Source: Robiginitomaculum sp.
GTDB lineage: Bacteria; Pseudomonadota; Alphaproteobacteria; Caulobacterales; Maricaulaceae
DNA: 64,000 bases
Direction of reading: 5' to 3'
NCBI GenBank assembly: GCA_021776635.1
Contig: JAJFFN010000007.1
Location: forward strand, 28,155 to 92,154
The notes under the pieces were generated by a model, which made no database searches, was not told the DNA's origin, and saw only the letters and a program-made list of their open reading frames with translations. Positions 9,754-19,789 of the stretch are shown one piece after another (position 1 is the first letter of the stretch; every line of letters starts with the position of its first letter). Position numbers and translations under genes: made by a program.

Positions 9754-11004
9754 CTAATGGGCCACAGCCGCCGCAGCGGCTTCGTCGATAAGACGGCCTG
9801 TGACAAAACGGTCTAGATTATAGGGTGCATTGATCTTGTGCGGCTCGTCGTGTGCAATCGTGTAGGCAAACAAATCGGCGGCGCCGGGTGTGGCCTTAAA
9901 TCCGCCTGTGCCCCACCCGCAATTTACATAAAGACCTTCAATAGGTGTTTTGCCTAAGATAGGCGAGCGGTCAGGTGTCACGTCGACAATTCCGCCCCAA
10001 GAGCGCAGCATACGCATGCGCTTAAATATTGGAAAAATTTCGCATATGGACATCAAAGTATGCTCCAAAATATGCAGAGCACCGCGCTGTGAATAGCTTG
10101 TGTATTGATCCGTTCCCGCACCGATGACCAGCTCACCTTTATCGGACTGGCTGATATAGGCATGCACGGCGTTGGACATAACCACACAATTGAGGACAGG
10201 CTTAACCGGCTCGGAGACCAAAGCTTGCAATGGATAGCTTTCAAGCGGAAACCGCAAGCCCGCCATGTCCATAACGGTAGAAGAATGTCCCGCAGCCGAA
10301 ACGCCAATTTTTCCCGCTGCGATGAAACCTTTTTCCGTCTCTACACCTTTAACCGCCCCGTCTTTTGAGCGCCTTATACCCGTGACGGCGCAGTTTTGGA
10401 TAATGTCTACGCCAAGCTGTGATGCGGCGCGGGCATACCCCCATGCAACGCTATCATGACGCGCCGTACCTGCACGCATTTGCAAAGCCCCACCCATAAC
10501 AGGGTAATGTCGATTTTGCGATATATCGAGTATAGGCAAGAATTTTTTGCACTCTTGGGGGCTCAACCATTTATTATCAACCCCGTTTAGACGGTTAGCA
10601 TGTACATGACGCTGAAAGCTCTGCACGTCGTGTACATTATGGGCAAGCATGAGTACACCGCGCTTTGAAAACATGGTGTTGTAATTCAGTTCTTGCGACA
10701 ACCCATCCCATAAATCTACGGCGTGGTCGTAAATAGCGGTGCTTTCATCGAAAAGGTAATTAGAGCGAATAATTGTAGTATTACGCGCCGTATTACCACC
10801 GCCAAGCCAGCACTTTTCTATGACTGCTATATTGGAAATTCCGTATTTTTTTGCCAGATAATAAGCCGCACCAAGCCCGTGGCCGCCCGCCCCGACAATT
10901 ACAATATCATACCTTTTTTTAGGCTCTTTATTTGGGAATTGCTCAGGCCATTTTTTATGACCAGAAAGCGCGTTGGCAAAGAGTGAGCTTGCAGAAAATT
11001 TCAT
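9754..11004 (-). CDS. soxB: Sarcosine oxidase beta subunit
   Basis: A 416-residue flavoprotein of the DAO family. The FAD-binding motif is [20 protein letters not shown] (residues about 34-53). The segment [17 protein letters not shown] contains His183, which corresponds by context to the histidine carrying covalent FMN in characterised beta subunits (family knowledge applied to this sequence). [15 protein letters not shown] near the C-terminus is the usual FAD-contact region. Beta carries the sarcosine dehydrogenation site. The gene begins 17 bases after the dimethylglycine dehydrogenase stop and ends 12 bases before soxD. Confidence 0.95.
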   Translation of the reverse strand: MKFSASSLFANALSGHKKWPEQFPNKEPKKRYDIVIVGAGGHGLGAAYYLAKKYGISNIAVIEKCWLGGGNTARNTTIIRSNYLFDESTAIYDHAVDLWDGLSQELNYNTMFSKRGVLMLAHNVHDVQSFQRHVHANRLNGVDNKWLSPQECKKFLPILDISQNRHYPVMGGALQMRAGTARHDSVAWGYARAASQLGVDIIQNCAVTGIRRSKDGAVKGVETEKGFIAAGKIGVSAAGHSSTVMDMAGLRFPLESYPLQALVSEPVKPVLNCVVMSNAVHAYISQSDKGELVIGAGTDQYTSYSQRGALHILEHTLMSICEIFPIFKRMRMLRSWGGIVDVTPDRSPILGKTPIEGLYVNCGWGTGGFKATPGAADLFAYTIAHDEPHKINAPYNLDRFVTGRLIDEAAAAAVAH

Positions 11005-11021
11005 GGTCTATGACACCGCTT

Positions 11022-13472
11022 CTATGCTCGTAGTTTTTCATTGGTTGGATCATAGGGACTTTCTTCAAGCACACGACATTGATAACGTGCGCCTAAAATG
11101 TCAATTTCAAGCTCAGTGCCAATATCCGCTTTCGATGGATGCACCATCGCAAGCGCCAATGATTTTCCTAAGCGCCAACCATAGCCCCCGCCAGTCGCGC
11201 GGCCTATGACATTGCCATCTGCATATATCGGATTATTACCAAGTACGTCCGCGTCCTTCACACCGACAATTTCCAGAGTTACGAAAGCATTATCAAAACC
11301 GCGCTCTTGCCATGCTAGCAATGCATCTTGACCCAAAAAACCGTCTTTTTTCTTATGGTTTACGAACCGACCAAGATCGCTTTCATAGGCTGAATATTCA
11401 ATAGACATTTCTGTCCCGACAAGACGGTAAGATTTTTCTAGCCGCATAGAATCCATAGCGCGAATGCCAAAAGGTTTAAGCCCTTGCTTTTCTCCGTGCT
11501 TAAAAAGCGTATCGAAAATATGGTTTTGGTATTCAATCGGGTGATGAATTTCCCAGCCAAGTTCACCAACAAAGTTTACACGAATGAGCTTGACCGGCGC
11601 GTGACCCACATATGTTTCTTGCCCCGTTAGCCATGGGAAATTTTCCGTAGATAAATCGCTGCCACAAATCGGCTGTAGTAAATCCCGGGATTTTGGCCCG
11701 GCAACAACAAAAACACCCATAGAGTTGGTTAAGTCGGTAAACACAACACTTCCATCATCAGGCATGTGTTTCTTGAGCCAGTCATGATCAAGCCTATGAT
11801 AGGCACCCGCCGACACTAGGTAGAAACAATCTTTGCTCTCGCGTTGCACGGTAAATTCACTATGCACCCCGCCCTTGGATGTCAGTCCGTGACACAGACC
11901 AATACGACCCGGTTTTACTGGCATTTTATTGGCCAAAACCCAGTTAAGAAATTTAAGTGCCCCTGGCCCTTGAATACGGCATTTTGCAAAGGCCGTCATA
12001 TCAAGCAAACCTACATTTTCCATCACATTTTTGCATTCATTGCCCACATGTTCAAAGTATTTTGAACGGCGGAAAGACCAATCATCTTTTTGCTCTACAC
12101 CATCGGGCGCAAACCAATTTGGCCGCTCCCAACCAAAAAGCTGCCCAAACACGGCGCCTTTATCTTTCATTCGGTCATAACAAGGAGCTGTTCTCAAGGG
12201 ACGTGCAGCGCCACGTTCTTCATCAGGATAATGGATTTCAAACACATCGGCGTAAGCTTCCTCGTTTTTCTCAATCAAAAAACTCTTGGTTGCATATGGC
12301 CCAAACCGGCGCGGATCAACGCCGAGCATATCAACACTTGGCTCGCCCTCAACAATCCATTCCGCAAGCTGCCAACCTGCGCCGCCTGCGGCCGTAATAC
12401 CAAAACTATGGCCTTCATTGAGCCAAAAGTTTTTCTTATCCCACGCCGGGCCAACGATAGGGTTTCCGTCTGGCGTATACGCAATAGCGCCATTGTAGAC
12501 TTTTTTGATACCAAGCTCTGCGAACATGGGCACGCGGTCAATAGCGCTTTCAATATGCGGCATAAGGCGATCAAGGTCTTCTTGAAACAACTCATACTCA
12601 GATTTAGGATCAGGACCGTCAATATAGCATGCGGGCGCACTTTTCTCATAAGGGCCAAGCAGCAAGCCACCCGCTTCTTCTCGCATATACCATGACCCAT
12701 CCGATTCGCGTAACACACCTAGCTCAGGCAGGCCTTGCTCACGCCGCGCTTGAATATCTTTGTGGGCTTCAGTGACTATGAATTGATGCTCAACGGGAAT
12801 GACGGGAATATCAAGCCCAATCATTGCGCCTGTTTTGCGGGCAAAATTCCCAGTGGCCGATACAACATGTTCGCAAACAACATCGCCCTTATCTGTTTTT
12901 ACTTTCCACTTACCTTTATTGGGCCCGTCTTTGAGTTGCACGATATCGGTTACTGTCGTTTGACGGTGTATTTTCGCCCCACCTGCGCGCGCACCAATAG
13001 CAAAAGCTTGCGTAAGATCAGCCGGCTGCACATAGCCATCATCAGGATGGCGCATCGCGCCAACAAGTCCGTCTTTTTTTGCAAATGGCCATATTTCAAT
13101 AACCTCATCAGGCGTTAAAAACTCAACATTCACACCTATAGTTTGCGCAACGCCTGCATATTGATGGTATTCATCCATCCGGTCTTGATTGGTCGCAAGG
13201 CGAATATTCGAGACAGGCCTAATGCCTACATCTTGGCCAGTTTCAGCTTCAAGGCGCTTGTACAGATCGACAGAGTATTTATGGAGTTGCCCAACAGAGT
13301 AACTCATATTAAACAAAGGCAACAAACCTGCTGCATGCCATGTAGACCCAGAGGTCAACTCCTTACGCTCTATAAGCATTACATCGGACCAACCTTTTTT
13401 AACGAGGTGATACAATGTGGATACACCAATGACGCCGCCGCCAATAACAACAACTTTTGCAGAAGATTTCAT
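11022..13472 (-). CDS. Dimethylglycine dehydrogenase-type FAD/THF enzyme
   Basis: An 816-residue protein with an N-terminal FAD domain (VVIGGGVIGVSTLYHLVKKG, residues 8-27) and the segment SGSTWHAAGL, where His46 matches the histidine linked to FAD in dimethylglycine and sarcosine dehydrogenases. A GcvT/aminomethyltransferase region follows from about residue 430 (GELGWEIHHP and RAMDSMRLEKSYRLVGTEMS). The enzyme oxidatively demethylates dimethylglycine (or sarcosine) and passes the one-carbon unit to THF. First gene of the operon with soxBDAG and the BCCT transporter, so dimethylglycine to sarcosine is the likely step. Similarity alone cannot separate dimethylglycine from sarcosine dehydrogenase. 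Confidence 0.88.
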   Translation of the reverse strand: MKSSAKVVVIGGGVIGVSTLYHLVKKGWSDVMLIERKELTSGSTWHAAGLLPLFNMSYSVGQLHKYSVDLYKRLEAETGQDVGIRPVSNIRLATNQDRMDEYHQYAGVAQTIGVNVEFLTPDEVIEIWPFAKKDGLVGAMRHPDDGYVQPADLTQAFAIGARAGGAKIHRQTTVTDIVQLKDGPNKGKWKVKTDKGDVVCEHVVSATGNFARKTGAMIGLDIPVIPVEHQFIVTEAHKDIQARREQGLPELGVLRESDGSWYMREEAGGLLLGPYEKSAPACYIDGPDPKSEYELFQEDLDRLMPHIESAIDRVPMFAELGIKKVYNGAIAYTPDGNPIVGPAWDKKNFWLNEGHSFGITAAGGAGWQLAEWIVEGEPSVDMLGVDPRRFGPYATKSFLIEKNEEAYADVFEIHYPDEERGAARPLRTAPCYDRMKDKGAVFGQLFGWERPNWFAPDGVEQKDDWSFRRSKYFEHVGNECKNVMENVGLLDMTAFAKCRIQGPGALKFLNWVLANKMPVKPGRIGLCHGLTSKGGVHSEFTVQRESKDCFYLVSAGAYHRLDHDWLKKHMPDDGSVVFTDLTNSMGVFVVAGPKSRDLLQPICGSDLSTENFPWLTGQETYVGHAPVKLIRVNFVGELGWEIHHPIEYQNHIFDTLFKHGEKQGLKPFGIRAMDSMRLEKSYRLVGTEMSIEYSAYESDLGRFVNHKKKDGFLGQDALLAWQERGFDNAFVTLEIVGVKDADVLGNNPIYADGNVIGRATGGGYGWRLGKSLALAMVHPSKADIGTELEIDILGARYQCRVLEESPYDPTNEKLRA

Positions 13473-13542
13473 ATTCTCACGCTCTAATAAAACTTGCTAT
13501 TTTCAATATTTACAATTGATTTTGCAAAACTCTACACTTAAT

Positions 13543-13562
13543 GACTAACTAAACAGTCAGTC
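13543..13562. promoter_or_regulatory. Inverted repeat in the divergent demethylation/folD promoter region
   Basis: GACTAACT (13543-13550), a 4-base spacer, then AGTCAGTC (13555-13562): 7 of 8 positions are symmetric. The size and spacing fit an operator for a TetR-type repressor. It sits 70 bases from the minus-strand operon start and 56 bases from folD, so one regulator could control both. The regulator is not in the window. Function is inference. Confidence 0.45.
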
Positions 13563-13618
13563 TTTTATAACTATACAATATTAAGCGTCAACAACCATCT
13601 TAACGAAATGGAGTTCTC

Positions 13619-14533
13619 ATGTCACAATCTTCAAAAATTGACGGAAAATCAATTGCAGAGGGGCTGCGAAGTCAAGTTGGCCTAGCCGTAAGCTCATTAA
13701 GAAACGAATATGATTATGTTCCTACTCTGGCTGTTGTATTGGTGGGATCTGACCCCGCGTCTCAGGTTTATGTGCGTAGCAAGCACAAATTTACCCGAAA
13801 AGCAGGCATGCACTCATTGGAACATAAAATGCCAGAAGATGTTGATGAAGATACGCTTGTTGATCTCATTAAAACGTTAAACCAAGACGATAGTGTTGAT
13901 GGTATTTTGGTTCAATTACCTTTGCCTAAAGGACTGAACACAAACCGTATCATCGGAGAAATATCGCCAAGTAAAGACGTGGACGGACTGACAGAAATTA
14001 GCGCAGGACGCCTCGTTCTTGGCCGCGCAGGCCTGCACCCTTGCACGCCAGAGGGCTGCGTTATTTTGGCGCGCAACGCGCTTGCCGCGCAGGGAGAAGA
14101 ACTTTCTGGCAAACATTGCGTTATCCTTGGTCGGTCCATATTGGTTGGAAAACCTGCCGCCATGTTATTCCTAGAGCAAAACTGCACAATAACAATCGCA
14201 CATTCTCGCACCAAAGACATTGAAGAGGTCTGCCGCTCCGCAGATATTCTTGTCGCAGCCGTAGGCCGTCCATTGATGGTAAAAGGCGACTGGATTAAAA
14301 AAGGCGCAATTATCATTGATGTTGGTATTAACCGCGTTCCCAATAAGGACATAAACGCCAAGCGTGATACTAAATTAGTCGGTGATGTTGATTATGATGC
14401 CGCCCGCATTCATGCGAGCGCCATCACCCCAGTCCCTGGCGGCGTCGGCCCAATGACCATAGCGTGCCTGCTGCGAAACACTGTAATTGCAGCATGCAAT
14501 AGGCATGGCTGGCATGTGCCTATAAATTTATAA
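13619..14533 (+). CDS. folD: Bifunctional methylene-THF dehydrogenase/cyclohydrolase
   Basis: A 304-residue enzyme that oxidises 5,10-methylene-THF with NADP+ to methenyl-THF and hydrolyses it to 10-formyl-THF. The catalytic YxxxK pair is Tyr51/Lys55 in QVYVRSKHKF. PSKDVDG and the dinucleotide-binding loop VILGRSILVGKPAAMLF are present, and the C-terminal TPVPGGVGPMTIACLL is diagnostic. Divergent from the demethylation operon, whose two THF-dependent enzymes make methylene-THF. This makes folD the logical outlet for that carbon. An ATG with GAAATGGAG upstream fixes the start. Confidence 0.96.
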   Translation: MSQSSKIDGKSIAEGLRSQVGLAVSSLRNEYDYVPTLAVVLVGSDPASQVYVRSKHKFTRKAGMHSLEHKMPEDVDEDTLVDLIKTLNQDDSVDGILVQLPLPKGLNTNRIIGEISPSKDVDGLTEISAGRLVLGRAGLHPCTPEGCVILARNALAAQGEELSGKHCVILGRSILVGKPAAMLFLEQNCTITIAHSRTKDIEEVCRSADILVAAVGRPLMVKGDWIKKGAIIIDVGINRVPNKDINAKRDTKLVGDVDYDAARIHASAITPVPGGVGPMTIACLLRNTVIAACNRHGWHVPINL

Positions 14534-14987
14534 AACCAAGGTATTTAGTCCCAGTATTTAGTTCCAGTATTTGAAGGATTGGGTGAATATTCTAGAGCGA
14601 GGAAAAAAAGAGTCTCAAGTGCATCCTGAATTGCCGCCCAAGTTTTACTGCCAGTTTTAGCGAAAAAATTTACTGTTTATGATAATCGACTAATCATTAT
14701 TTCGCTTTTTAGAAACAAAACACGAAAATAACCTCTACCATATTACTCGTTACAAAACTCCACGGATGCGGCGCGGCCAGTGTATTCAATACAAACGCCA
14801 AAAACGCGCCAACAAACAGCCAAGCGGGACCTTTTGCCTTCCAAACAAAGCCTCCCAAAATAGCTTTCCTTGATGGCTGTTATACGCATAACAACCCGGA
14901 ACTAAACCATGACAAGTCCAAATTACGTCTGGCCGTCTCAGCCAGCAAAAGACAACCCATTACAAACCGATATGAATTAATAAAATT
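14534..14987 (-). other. Gap with two probable decayed coding remnants
   Basis: No intact gene. Two minus-strand stretches read like protein without proper starts. The first, 14709-14879, encodes a hydrophobic piece including LGGFVWKAKGPAWLFVGAF and ending at a stop. The second, 14545-14676, includes KTGSKTWAAIQDALETLFFL. Both frames are closed upstream by TAA with no ATG. I read them as remnants of lost genes; chance open frames are possible. A short imperfect tandem (GTATTTAGTCCCA / GTATTTAGTTCCA) lies at about 14541-14566. Confidence 0.35.
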
Positions 14988-15749
14988 TTAAATGTACCGA
15001 CTAGCCCATGCCGTGATGACGCGTGCCACATACACAGCATCATCTGGATTTTTCAGCAATAAATGGTCCGCATTATCAAGGCTCACAAAACTTTTAGGAT
15101 GGCGAGCTTCAGAATAAATATGGCTTGCATTTTGAATGCCAACAACACGGTCTTGAGGCGAATGGAACACCATTAGTGCACGGCTTAAATTAGCGATGGC
15201 CTTACCCATATTTTGATTAGCAACATCATCAAGAAATTGCTCTTTTATTACGAAAGGCCTCCCTGCAAGCAAGACTTGCGCCTCGCCCTCTTCCTCTATT
15301 TCTTCTAGTTGGCCCGCGAATTGGTGGACTATGTGATAGGTATCACAGGGAGAACCAATAGTAGCCAGCGCCTTGCACTCAGGAATATCTTGTGCCGCCA
15401 TCAATGCTGCCGTACCCCCAAAACTATGGCCAATTAGTATAGACGGAGCAGCGCGGTATTTTCGTAAATAAGCCGCCGCAGCTAGAATGTCTTTGACGTT
15501 GGAGCTAAAGTTTGTTTCTGAAAAATCACCGCCGCTTTCGCCAAGCCCCGTGAAATCAAAACGCATCATGCCAAACCCATCTTTCACTAAGGTTTTAGAA
15601 ATAGTGCGAATTGGCTTCAAATCTTTGCTAATGGAGAATCCGTGTGCGAAAAGTACCCATGCCCGCACCTTGCGGTCATCAGGCCAATCCAGTTTAGCCG
15701 AGATTTTATCTCCAAACGCCCCAATAAATCGTGTTTTTTCTGTTGCCAT
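14988..15749 (-). CDS. Alpha/beta hydrolase
   Basis: A 253-residue cytoplasmic hydrolase. The nucleophile elbow is GHSFGG (serine in SILIGHSFGGTAALMAA), the oxyanion segment is LFAHGFSIS, and the C-terminal HSPQDRVVG and NADHLLL supply the acid and histidine. It resembles the hydrolase half of the hydrolase-OsmC fusion proteins (TGLGESGGDFSETNFSSN), but no OsmC domain follows. An alternative start six codons upstream (15767) exists. I prefer MATEKTRF at 15749 since the family begins near there. Substrate unknown. Confidence 0.82.
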   Translation of the reverse strand: MATEKTRFIGAFGDKISAKLDWPDDRKVRAWVLFAHGFSISKDLKPIRTISKTLVKDGFGMMRFDFTGLGESGGDFSETNFSSNVKDILAAAAYLRKYRAAPSILIGHSFGGTAALMAAQDIPECKALATIGSPCDTYHIVHQFAGQLEEIEEEGEAQVLLAGRPFVIKEQFLDDVANQNMGKAIANLSRALMVFHSPQDRVVGIQNASHIYSEARHPKSFVSLDNADHLLLKNPDDAVYVARVITAWASRYI

Positions 15750-15882
15750 AAGTAGAGTGTATAACAAATTTAGAAAGTATCCAAGTTCACAAAACTGTCT
15801 ACAGCCCTAAAGCTTGAAATTGAAAATCAATTTGTTTTATTGTTTGTATTGAATAACTTAAACCTCAATAAGAGGGAAAAGT

Positions 15883-15967
15883 TGGTACGGGTGAGAAGAC
15901 TCGAACTTCCACATCTCTCGATACCAGAACCTAAATCTGGCGCGTCTACCAATTCCGCCACACCCGC
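15883..15967 (-). tRNA. tRNA-Leu (anticodon TAG)
   Basis: On the minus strand a full cloverleaf can be drawn: acceptor GCGGGTG paired with CACCCGT (one G-U), D-arm GGCGGAATTGGTAGACGC, anticodon stem CCAGA/TCTGG around loop TTTAGGT (anticodon TAG), a long variable arm and GTTCGAGTC in the T-arm. CCA is encoded. The long variable arm confirms the class II leucine type. Confidence 0.96.
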
Positions 15968-16033
15968 ACAGGTAGGACCAAATATTTGGTGGGCGGGGAT
16001 TGCCAGATAATTAAGCGATGGTCAACACATTTA

Positions 16034-17386
16034 TCAATGATGCACGGCCTGCATAGGTGCTTTTTTCAACGTAACAAATAATGCGATTGCACCGGAGAGA
16101 ATATTCGCACTGGCCATACCCAAATATGCGCCAGTCATGCCGAATAATTGCACACCTAACCAGATAAATGGAACGAACATAAAGATTGAACGAATTACCG
16201 TAAAAATAAGTCCAAATTTTGGGCGACCAAGCGCATTGAGACCCGCAGCGGCTACAAACACAGTGCCATATCCAGCAAATGTCACTGGGACTATCCAGAA
16301 ATATGGGGTAGCAAACGCTATGACCTGCGGGTCATTAGTAAAAATTTGCGGAATAATATTTGCAAGCAATCCAAGAAATAAGCCAATAAAAGCCCCCCAC
16401 ACAAAGCATATTTTAAAGCAATACACGAAGGTTTCTCTAACACGGTCAGTTAAATCTGCCCCACCGTTCTGTCCAGTTACAGCACCAATACAAGCCGACA
16501 AAGCATAGAGCATTGTAAGTGCAAGCATACCCACACGACTAACTACTGTGAAAGCTGCAACTTCTGTCGTCCCAAGGCTGTAAGCAATAATTGCTGTACT
16601 GATTATGCCAGCAAATGGCACGATAACATTTGTCCAAATAGCAGGAAAGCCCACCCTCAAAATTTTGAACCAGTTAGCCAGAATTTTATTAATACTAAGT
16701 CCCGTGAATTTTGCAGCACGGCGATAAAAGAATACAATAAACAAACCAAATATAGCAGCCAGACCATTTGCAAATAATGTAGCCAGTGCTGCGCCTTGAA
16801 CTTCCAACCGCGGAAAAGGCCCTATGCCGAAGATCAAAAATGGATCAATGATTATGTTAAGAATAGCACCACTAATCATGATAGTACTGGGCAAAATCGC
16901 TTCTCCGCCTGCCCGCAACACATTATTGGTAATCATTGCCAAACCCATTACGATGAGTGCTGGCAAGCCGTATTTTAGATAATTGATGGCAAGAGGTTTG
17001 ATCTCTGCTGTGACACCCATTAATTCTAATGTTGCGGACATAACTAGTATTCCGAGGAAACATATTATCGTCATAACAATCAATGTCAGTAGAACAGCGC
17101 TCGCGCCAAGTGCATTGGCTTGCTTGCTGTCTTTACGACCAATTGCCCTTGAAATTGCAGATAATGTACCTGCGCCCAAACCGATGTTAACACTATTCCC
17201 AAAGAATATAATTGGAAAACAAAAGCCTACTGCAGCCAAAGCATTTGTAGATAAATGACCTAAATAAATTGTGTCAACAATTCCCGCCGACATCAACGCT
17301 ACTATAGCGAGCCAAAAAGGTCCGAGCATTCGCAGTACATGCTGGGGAATTAAACCTTTAGTTAAATCTATGGACTTCTTTGCCAT
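16034..17386 (-). CDS. MATE-family efflux transporter
   Basis: A 450-residue membrane protein with 12 predicted helices in two repeats. Characteristic pieces are IVDTIYLGHLSTNALAAVGF (MATE N-lobe), GAGTLSAISRAIGRKD, and the second-lobe counterpart ending ALSACIGAVTGQNGGA. MATE pumps export cationic drugs and metabolites in exchange for Na+ or H+. The start codon follows the maeB stop directly with no spacer, so the two genes are cotranscribed. No functional link to malic enzyme is obvious. Confidence 0.9.
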   Translation of the reverse strand: MAKKSIDLTKGLIPQHVLRMLGPFWLAIVALMSAGIVDTIYLGHLSTNALAAVGFCFPIIFFGNSVNIGLGAGTLSAISRAIGRKDSKQANALGASAVLLTLIVMTIICFLGILVMSATLELMGVTAEIKPLAINYLKYGLPALIVMGLAMITNNVLRAGGEAILPSTIMISGAILNIIIDPFLIFGIGPFPRLEVQGAALATLFANGLAAIFGLFIVFFYRRAAKFTGLSINKILANWFKILRVGFPAIWTNVIVPFAGIISTAIIAYSLGTTEVAAFTVVSRVGMLALTMLYALSACIGAVTGQNGGADLTDRVRETFVYCFKICFVWGAFIGLFLGLLANIIPQIFTNDPQVIAFATPYFWIVPVTFAGYGTVFVAAAGLNALGRPKFGLIFTVIRSIFMFVPFIWLGVQLFGMTGAYLGMASANILSGAIALFVTLKKAPMQAVHH

Positions 17387-19675
17387 CTAGTTATTTTCTT
17401 TTTCCTTTTGCGACAAAGACATATATGCGGCCAGAGCTGCCATACGGGTTATTTCAGACGCAGGCGCTCCGAGCGAACATATTTGCACAGGCTTTTCAAG
17501 TCCGGTGAGAAACGGCCCAAGGACTGTACTATTACTTACCGATTTTAGCAATTTAGTAGAGATACTGGCCGAATGAATGGCGGGCATAACAAGCACATTA
17601 GCTGCGCCTCCAAGGCGCGAGAAAGGATAAGTCAAACCATGGTTTGGATTGAGCGCTACATCAGCAGCTACATCGCCTTCATAATCAAAACCCACATCCC
17701 GTCCATCTAGTATCTCAACGGCATCACGGACTTTTTGCATGCGATCGCCTGGAGGATTTCCAAAAGTCGAGTATGAAATCAGAGCCACACGCGGCGTATA
17801 CCCGAATGATCTCGCAAATCGAGCGGAACTTTGCGCAATATCGGCCAGTTCTTCAGCGTCAGGGAACTCGGTAATACTGGTATCGGAAATAAATAAGGTT
17901 TGATTTTTATTGACAACAATTGAAACACCCATAGTCCGGCGCTCTTTGGAGAATTTTAGCACACGCCGAACATCACGCAGAGCAATATCATAGGTACGGG
18001 TTACCCCCGTAACCATACCGTCCGCCAGTCCAAAATTCAACAAGAGAGCGGAAAACACATTGCGGTCATTATTGACCATACGCTGTACATCACGGCGCAG
18101 GAAGCCACGCCTTTGCAGGCGTTTGTATAGATATTCCGCAAACTCGGCATTGCGGTCGAACAGGCGCGCATTGAGAATTTCCAAACTTCCGTCATCTTCT
18201 ATCCCCAGCACTTCCATATTACCTTTAATTGGTTTTTCACGGCCAATGAGAATAGCCTTGCCCATGCCGCGCTGCTGGAAAGATTGGGCGGCGCGGATAA
18301 CTGCGGGTTCCTCGCCCTCGGCAAAGACTATTGTACGTGGATTGTCGACCACAGTTGCACTAATGCCTTGCAGGAGCGCAGCCGTTGGATCTTGGCGCTG
18401 GGCAAGTGCAGCGGAGTAAGCTTCCATGTCGTCGATAGGCTTGCGGGCTACACCTGTGTCCATAGCCGCTTGAGCGACGGCGGGCGGAATGCGCGAAATT
18501 AAGCGCGGGTCAAACGTTGCAGGTATGATATAATCGGGTCCGTATTGCGGACGTTTACCGTGATAAGCGGCGGCCACTTCTTCGGGGACATCTTCGCGGG
18601 TCAATTCGGCCACAGCTTTAGCGCAAGCCAGTTTCATTTCCTCATTCACATTACGGGCACGCACATCCAAGGCACCGCGGAAAATATAGGGGAAGCCGAG
18701 CACATTATTGACTTGATTAGGGTAATCACTACGTCCTGTTGCGATAATGGCATCGCTGCGAACTTCTTTAATCTCTTCGGGGGTTATTTCCGGCGTAGGA
18801 TTAGCCATGACGAATATTATAGGATTGTCCGCCATATCGGCAACCATTTGCTTCGTCATAGCACCGGGTACTGATAAGCCCAAAAATACATCCGCACCCT
18901 TTATTGCTTCTTCTCTTGTGCGTATATCAGTTTTGATTGCATGCGGTGCTTTCCATTGATCTACATCATCACGCCCTTGATAGATTACTCCCTTTCCATC
19001 CAGAGCAATCGCATTTTCGTCTTTGACGCCAAGGCTTTTGATCAACGATAGGACGGAGATACCCGCTGCCCCTGCCCCTGATAAAACGACTTTAATATCT
19101 TCAAACTTTCGTCCCGTCAGTTCACAAGCATTAATCAAACCAGCCGTCGCGATAATCGCCGTACCGTGTTGGTCATCATGAAAGACAGGAATATCCAATT
19201 TATCGCGTAAAGTCTGCTCAATGATATAGCATTCCGGTGAGCCAATATCTTCGAGATTAATCCCGCCAAATGTGTTGCCAAAACGTTTGACACATTCAAT
19301 GAATGCCTGCGGTTCTTCTTCTTCGACCTCGATATCAAAACTATCAATATCGGCAAACCGTTTAAACAAAACCGACTTGCCCTCCATAACAGGTTTAGAG
19401 GCCATTGCGCCTAAATTACCCATGCCTAAAATAGCAGTCCCATTTGAGATTACTGCAACCATATTGCCCTTAGACGTATAATCATAAACGCTTTCTGGAT
19501 CATCAGCGATAGCTTGAACTGGGATGGCTACACCGGGAGAATAGGCCAAGGACAAGTCACGCTGAGTTGCCATCGGCTTTGTCGGTGCCATAGCAAGCTT
19601 GCCTGAAGTGGGCTTTGAATGAAAATCAAGGGCTTGTTTATCAGTAATGTATTTACTTGAAGAATTTTGTGACAT
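17387..19675 (-). CDS. maeB: NADP-dependent malic enzyme with phosphotransacetylase-like domain
   Basis: A 762-residue fusion. The N-terminal malic enzyme (about 1-430) holds LAYSPGVA, NLEDIGSPECYIIEQTLRD, FHDDQHGTAIIATAGLINA (metal site) and the cofactor loop VVLSGAGAAGISVLSLI. The C-terminal part (about 440-762) is a phosphate acetyltransferase-like domain (VFAEGEEPAVIRAAQSF, SISTKLLKSVSNSTVLGPFL), regulatory rather than catalytic in studied MaeB proteins. It decarboxylates malate to pyruvate with NADPH production. The length matches the MaeB class. It is transcribed away from glnB, with a 249-base region between them. Confidence 0.95.
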   Translation of the reverse strand: MSQNSSSKYITDKQALDFHSKPTSGKLAMAPTKPMATQRDLSLAYSPGVAIPVQAIADDPESVYDYTSKGNMVAVISNGTAILGMGNLGAMASKPVMEGKSVLFKRFADIDSFDIEVEEEEPQAFIECVKRFGNTFGGINLEDIGSPECYIIEQTLRDKLDIPVFHDDQHGTAIIATAGLINACELTGRKFEDIKVVLSGAGAAGISVLSLIKSLGVKDENAIALDGKGVIYQGRDDVDQWKAPHAIKTDIRTREEAIKGADVFLGLSVPGAMTKQMVADMADNPIIFVMANPTPEITPEEIKEVRSDAIIATGRSDYPNQVNNVLGFPYIFRGALDVRARNVNEEMKLACAKAVAELTREDVPEEVAAAYHGKRPQYGPDYIIPATFDPRLISRIPPAVAQAAMDTGVARKPIDDMEAYSAALAQRQDPTAALLQGISATVVDNPRTIVFAEGEEPAVIRAAQSFQQRGMGKAILIGREKPIKGNMEVLGIEDDGSLEILNARLFDRNAEFAEYLYKRLQRRGFLRRDVQRMVNNDRNVFSALLLNFGLADGMVTGVTRTYDIALRDVRRVLKFSKERRTMGVSIVVNKNQTLFISDTSITEFPDAEELADIAQSSARFARSFGYTPRVALISYSTFGNPPGDRMQKVRDAVEILDGRDVGFDYEGDVAADVALNPNHGLTYPFSRLGGAANVLVMPAIHSASISTKLLKSVSNSTVLGPFLTGLEKPVQICSLGAPASEITRMAALAAYMSLSQKEKENN

Positions 19676-19789
19676 TTGTTCTCTCAGTTTTGCAATGTAA
19701 TGAATGTCCTAACCCTATTTTACGCGTTTGAATAGGTAAGAACGAGTATATCACACCAATAATATTACATACTGTAGTGATGATATTTT

